41,356 bases of DNA from Gemmatimonadota bacterium (GTDB taxonomy: Bacteria > Gemmatimonadota > Gemmatimonadetes > Longimicrobiales > Gaopeijiaceae): assembly GCA_007121775.1 (NCBI GenBank), contig SKJY01000284.1:1-41356 (forward strand), read 5' to 3'. Positions 39,727-41,356 of this stretch are shown here, in pieces. Position 1 is the first letter of the stretch. Each line of letters opens with the position of its first letter. Position numbers and translations under genes: made by a program. Below the pieces are notes generated by a model. The model saw nothing but the letters and a program-made list of their open reading frames with translations. It was not told where the DNA came from and did no database searches.

Positions 39727-41250
39727 TCAGCGGATCCCGCCAGGGAGGCGGTACTGGAGCGCCTCGGCCACCTCCGCCCGCCCCACCTGCACGGCGCCGG
39801 CCAGATCCGCCAGCGTCCGGGCCACCTTGAGAACCCGGTGGACCCCTCGGGCCGAGAGGTGGAAGCGCTGCGAAGCACGCTCCAAAAACCCCTCCGCCTC
39901 CGGACTGAGCTCCACCAAGCGCCGCACCTCGCCGGAGGACATGCCGGCGTTCACCCGGTCCGGACCCAGACGCTCGCCTTGCAGGCGCCGGGCTGCCCTG
40001 ACCCGAGCCCGCACCACCTCCGACGACTCTTCTCCTCCCGAACCTCGAAGGTCCCGGTACGGGACGGGCGGCACCTCCACCTGTAGATCGATACGGTCCT
40101 GAACCGGTCCGGACACGCGGGAGCGGTAACGGGCCACCTGACCGGGATCACAGGTACATGGTCGTTCCGGGTGGCCCAGGTACCCGCACGGACAGGGATT
40201 CATGGCCGCCATGAGAGTGAACCGTGCCGGGAACCGCACCCGTTCCCGGGCCCGCACCACCGAGATCTCCCCGCCCTCCAGGGGCTGGCGGAGGGCCTCG
40301 AGGGTGCTCCGACCGAACTCCGGAAGCTCATCCAGGAAGAGCACGCCCTGATGGGCCAGAGTGATCTCTCCAGGCCGGATGGGAGATCCTCCTCCCACCA
40401 TCCCGGTGCGGGAGATGGAGTGATGGGGAGCCCGGAAGGGCCGGCTCCCCATGAGACCGCTCCCCTCCCGGAGGAGCCCCGCCACCGAGTGGATGCTGGT
40501 GACGTCCAGGGCCTCTGACGGGGCAAGCGCGGGGAGGATCCCGGGGAGGCGACGAGCCAGCATGGTCTTCCCAGACCCTGGCGGCCCAGCCAGCAGGAGG
40601 TTGTGCCCTCCGGCGGCCGCCACCTCCAGCGCCCGACGCGCCGCCGGCTGACCCCGCACATCGGCCAGGTCTTCGTCGGGCCTGGTCTCCCAGATCGCCT
40701 CCTGGGGGCAGCGGGGATGCACCCGGGGGATCTCCACCTCCCCCAGGAGGTGCCCCACCACCTCCTCCAGGGAATCGGCGCCCAGGACAGTGAGATGCGG
40801 ATCCGCCGCCGCGGCCTCGGCGCCATTCTGCCTAGGCACGATGAGGGTATGGGCGCCGGATGGGCGGACGCCCCGGGCCACAGCCAGAGCGCCCCTTACC
40901 GGCCTCAGATGCCCCTCCAGGCCCAACTCTCCCACCAGGGCCACCCCTTCCAGGGCCGCCTGCGGGAGGGCACCCGCCCCCACCATGAGACCCACCGCCA
41001 GGGGGAGGTCCAGACCGCTCCCATCCTTTCGGAGATCCGCCGGCGCCAGATTCACCGTGATCCGCCGGGGGGGGATCCGGAATCCGATGCTCCCCAGGGC
41101 GGCACGCACCCGGTCCTTCCCCTCCCGGACCGCTCCATTGGGGAGCCCCACCACCGAGATGGCCGGAAGCCCACTCCCCAGGTGGACCTCCACACGAACA
41201 GGCACACTCTGGATCCCGACAACGGTACCGGAACGAATCCTGGCCAGCAT
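39727..41250 (-). CDS. comM: Mg-chelatase-like AAA+ ATPase ComM (YifB)
   Basis: ComM is a hexameric helicase that promotes branch migration during natural transformation in Vibrio and other bacteria; homologues also occur in non-competent species. From the ATG at 41250 the protein has 507 aa. The N-terminal ChlI-like domain includes VVGLPNGAVREGKDRVRAAL and DLPLAVGLM. Walker A is GPPGSGKT (222-229). Walker B is in GVLFLDELPEFGR, and the zinc-like cysteine cluster MNPCPCGYLGHPERPCTC follows. The C-terminal domain is normal. AAGGGAGG lies just before the ATG. An upstream GTG at 41283 adds 11 unconserved residues. Confidence 0.95.
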   Translation of the reverse strand: MLARIRSGTVVGIQSVPVRVEVHLGSGLPAISVVGLPNGAVREGKDRVRAALGSIGFRIPPRRITVNLAPADLRKDGSGLDLPLAVGLMVGAGALPQAALEGVALVGELGLEGHLRPVRGALAVARGVRPSGAHTLIVPRQNGAEAAAADPHLTVLGADSLEEVVGHLLGEVEIPRVHPRCPQEAIWETRPDEDLADVRGQPAARRALEVAAAGGHNLLLAGPPGSGKTMLARRLPGILPALAPSEALDVTSIHSVAGLLREGSGLMGSRPFRAPHHSISRTGMVGGGSPIRPGEITLAHQGVLFLDELPEFGRSTLEALRQPLEGGEISVVRARERVRFPARFTLMAAMNPCPCGYLGHPERPCTCDPGQVARYRSRVSGPVQDRIDLQVEVPPVPYRDLRGSGGEESSEVVRARVRAARRLQGERLGPDRVNAGMSSGEVRRLVELSPEAEGFLERASQRFHLSARGVHRVLKVARTLADLAGAVQVGRAEVAEALQYRLPGGIR

Positions 41251-41293
41251 TCCCTTCCTCCCTTCCGAAGCCCCGGGACCCACAAACCGAAAC

Positions 41294-41354
41294 GGCCCCT
41301 TTCAGCCCACACGATGCGCCGCCGAAGCGGGCGTATCCATGGCCGAAAGGGACC
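41294..41354. other. Imperfect inverted repeat at the right edge, upstream of comM
   Basis: Positions 41294-41307 and 41341-41354 are imperfect reverse complements (12 of 14 bases). They could pair around a 33-base loop. The stretch lies upstream of comM. No gene is visible; the window ends here, so promoter or RNA function cannot be judged. Confidence 0.35.
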
Positions 41355-41356
41355 GA

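Noticed and set aside
39043..40086. Plus-strand open frame opposite the aminotransferase and comM
   Set aside because: Antisense to two strongly conserved genes, crossing their gap with no protein-like features.
1..41356. tRNA, rRNA, CRISPR array, insertion sequence or prophage
   Set aside because: I looked in all gaps for cloverleaf-like sequence, regular spaced repeats, transposase or integrase motifs and terminal inverted repeats and found none; small tRNA-like pieces were too short. A tRNAscan/Infernal run would settle this.
1..41356. Sigma-54 promoters (TGGCAC-N5-TTGC)
   Set aside because: TGGCAC occurrences (for example near 22951 and 32016) lack the matching TTGC at the right spacing.

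Overview
The window is about 41 kb of high-GC bacterial chromosome, densely packed with housekeeping genes. Most run on the minus strand, with two short plus-strand islands (9801-12054 and 21412-25027). I see no insertion sequence, phage gene, integrase, CRISPR array, rRNA or tRNA. The organism is a diderm-like bacterium with GatCAB-dependent aminoacyl-tRNA synthesis, the DXP isoprenoid pathway, an HQLGTP-type histidine kinase and an alternative GlmU-like sugar nucleotidyltransferase. This combination fits Gemmatimonadota or a related high-GC lineage best, but that placement is an inference and no rRNA is present to prove it.

Layout in transcription order. (1) Minus strand 8345 down to 80: the classic rimP-nusA-ylxQ-infB-ylxP-rbfA-truB-ribF translation and ribosome-maturation operon. 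Its roughly 190-nt leader carries a promoter-like sequence, two hairpins and a U-tailed terminator. (2) murA, minus strand, just upstream of that leader, with Asp in place of the catalytic Cys. (3) Plus strand 9801-12054: a membrane-anchored coiled-coil protein, a YtxH-like protein and a secreted zinc-dependent phospholipase C-like protein. (4) Minus strand 21168 down to 12091: lipoprotein, serS, sensor kinase, pcrA-type helicase, gatC, gatA, gatB. (5) Plus strand 21412-25027: single-domain response regulator, mannose-1-phosphate guanylyltransferase, GlmU-like protein and a WalJ/YycJ-like metallo-hydrolase, tightly coupled. (6) Minus strand 33574 down to 29470: rplM-rpsI-rpsB-(hairpin)-tsf-pyrH-frr, behind a near-consensus promoter. 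(7) Minus strand 29388 down to 25067: uppS-cdsA-dxr-rseP, behind a promoter placed for a leaderless mRNA. (8) Minus strand: a primary-type sigma factor and lepB. (9) Minus strand 41250 down to 35674: comM, a cysteine-desulfurase-like aminotransferase, thpR, an unknown anchored protein and an NtrC-type regulator.

The genes cover translation (initiation, elongation, recycling, ribosome assembly, tRNA modification and charging), envelope building (MurA, UppS, CdsA, Dxr, RseP, LepB, sugar nucleotides) and a few orphan signalling proteins. Many neighbours overlap by 4 bp (ATGA or GTGA), which indicates translational coupling.

No gene cluster here is a clearly new defence or biosynthetic system. 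The best leads are: the rimP leader (attenuator or small RNA); the MurA Cys-to-Asp change; short in-frame tandem repeats inside five housekeeping genes; a perfect 20-bp palindrome between divergent promoters; the leaderless uppS promoter; and two uncharacterised envelope modules (coiled-coil/YtxH/phospholipase, and receiver/ManC/GlmU-like/MBL). No gap between genes exceeds 300 bases; the larger gaps are described in the entries beside them.
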